DNA of 64,000 bases from Chitinophagales bacterium (GTDB lineage: Bacteria > Bacteroidota > Bacteroidia > Chitinophagales > Saprospiraceae): contig JAFLBP010000011.1 of the NCBI GenBank assembly GCA_017303875.1, positions 114,797 through 178,796 of the forward strand, in the 5' to 3' direction. Below, piece after piece: positions 63,978 through 64,000 of this stretch; the first letter of the stretch is position 1; the number at the start of each line of letters is the position of its first letter. A program made the translations under genes and the position numbers. A model generated the notes under the pieces. That model did no database searches. It was not told the origin of the DNA and saw only the letters and a program-made list of their open reading frames with translations.

Positions 63978-64000
63978 GAATTTGTACTTTCACCTTCTCA

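Overview
The window reads as chromosome of a Bacteroidota bacterium, most likely near the Saprospirales. Several promoters carry the phylum-specific TAnnTTTG -7 element (upstream of rpsT at 43527 and the secreted-protein operons at 57461, 59679 and 48764). Three secreted proteins end in type IX secretion (T9SS) sorting domains. Lipoproteins, TPR/LuxR-like regulators and an ECF sigma factor with an anti-sigma-like partner are typical of the phylum. Placement below phylum is inference.

Layout. 1-7.4 kb: a PspC-like tail, a Tat-exported sugar isomerase/epimerase-like protein, PlsC, a lipoprotein resembling the periplasmic domain of SecD, a membrane glycosyltransferase gene broken by an amber codon, lipB with two small genes, and a lipoprotein MsrB. 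7.4-12.1 kb: glnS with a 1008-residue TIR-domain protein downstream. 12.4-19.6 kb: a YwqK-like lipoprotein, two vanadium-haloperoxidase-like lipoproteins flanking a two-component system, and a TPR/HTH regulator. 19.7-25.6 kb: two T9SS-exported metallopeptidases around a flippase, then ung. 25.7-29.3 kb: tRNA-Arg(TCT) and a reverse-strand operon that looks like sulfide/persulfide handling (persulfide dioxygenase-rhodanese fusion, rhodanese, metal-binding HMA protein, Crp/Fnr regulator, a 35-residue membrane peptide, DUF2892 protein), with a candidate Crp site upstream. 29.5-37.5 kb: lhgO, a PD40 protein and a molybdenum-enzyme cluster (mobA, fdhD, FdhF/YdeP-type oxidoreductase). 37.6-46.5 kb: rfbB and a UXS-type epimerase, an FKBP lipoprotein, an ECF sigma cluster, rpsT, a PaaE-like reductase, rlmF and a VF530 protein.

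46.6-59.8 kb is an accessory island, almost all on the reverse strand and visibly A+T-richer in most parts. It holds five paralogous ~190-residue exported proteins (family A), two paralogous exported proteins with a transglutaminase-like Cys-His-Asp core (family B), two proteins built from a tail-fibre-like C-terminal module, and a 1281-residue PKD/T9SS protein. B and A form a two-gene operon that is tandemly duplicated (55.4-57.5 and 57.6-59.8 kb). The two B promoters and 5' halves are about 99% identical, and the second B copy is frameshifted at a six-base homopolymer. Three further A genes stand alone behind their own promoter. I consider this B-A system, possibly an enzyme with a partner or inhibitor, the best candidate for something undescribed.

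59.8-64 kb: a small XRE regulator, a large imperfect inverted repeat, a beta-propeller amidohydrolase, and a perfect 54-bp palindrome. Intergenic regions elsewhere also carry hairpin repeats, one of which lies inside the lhgO reading frame.
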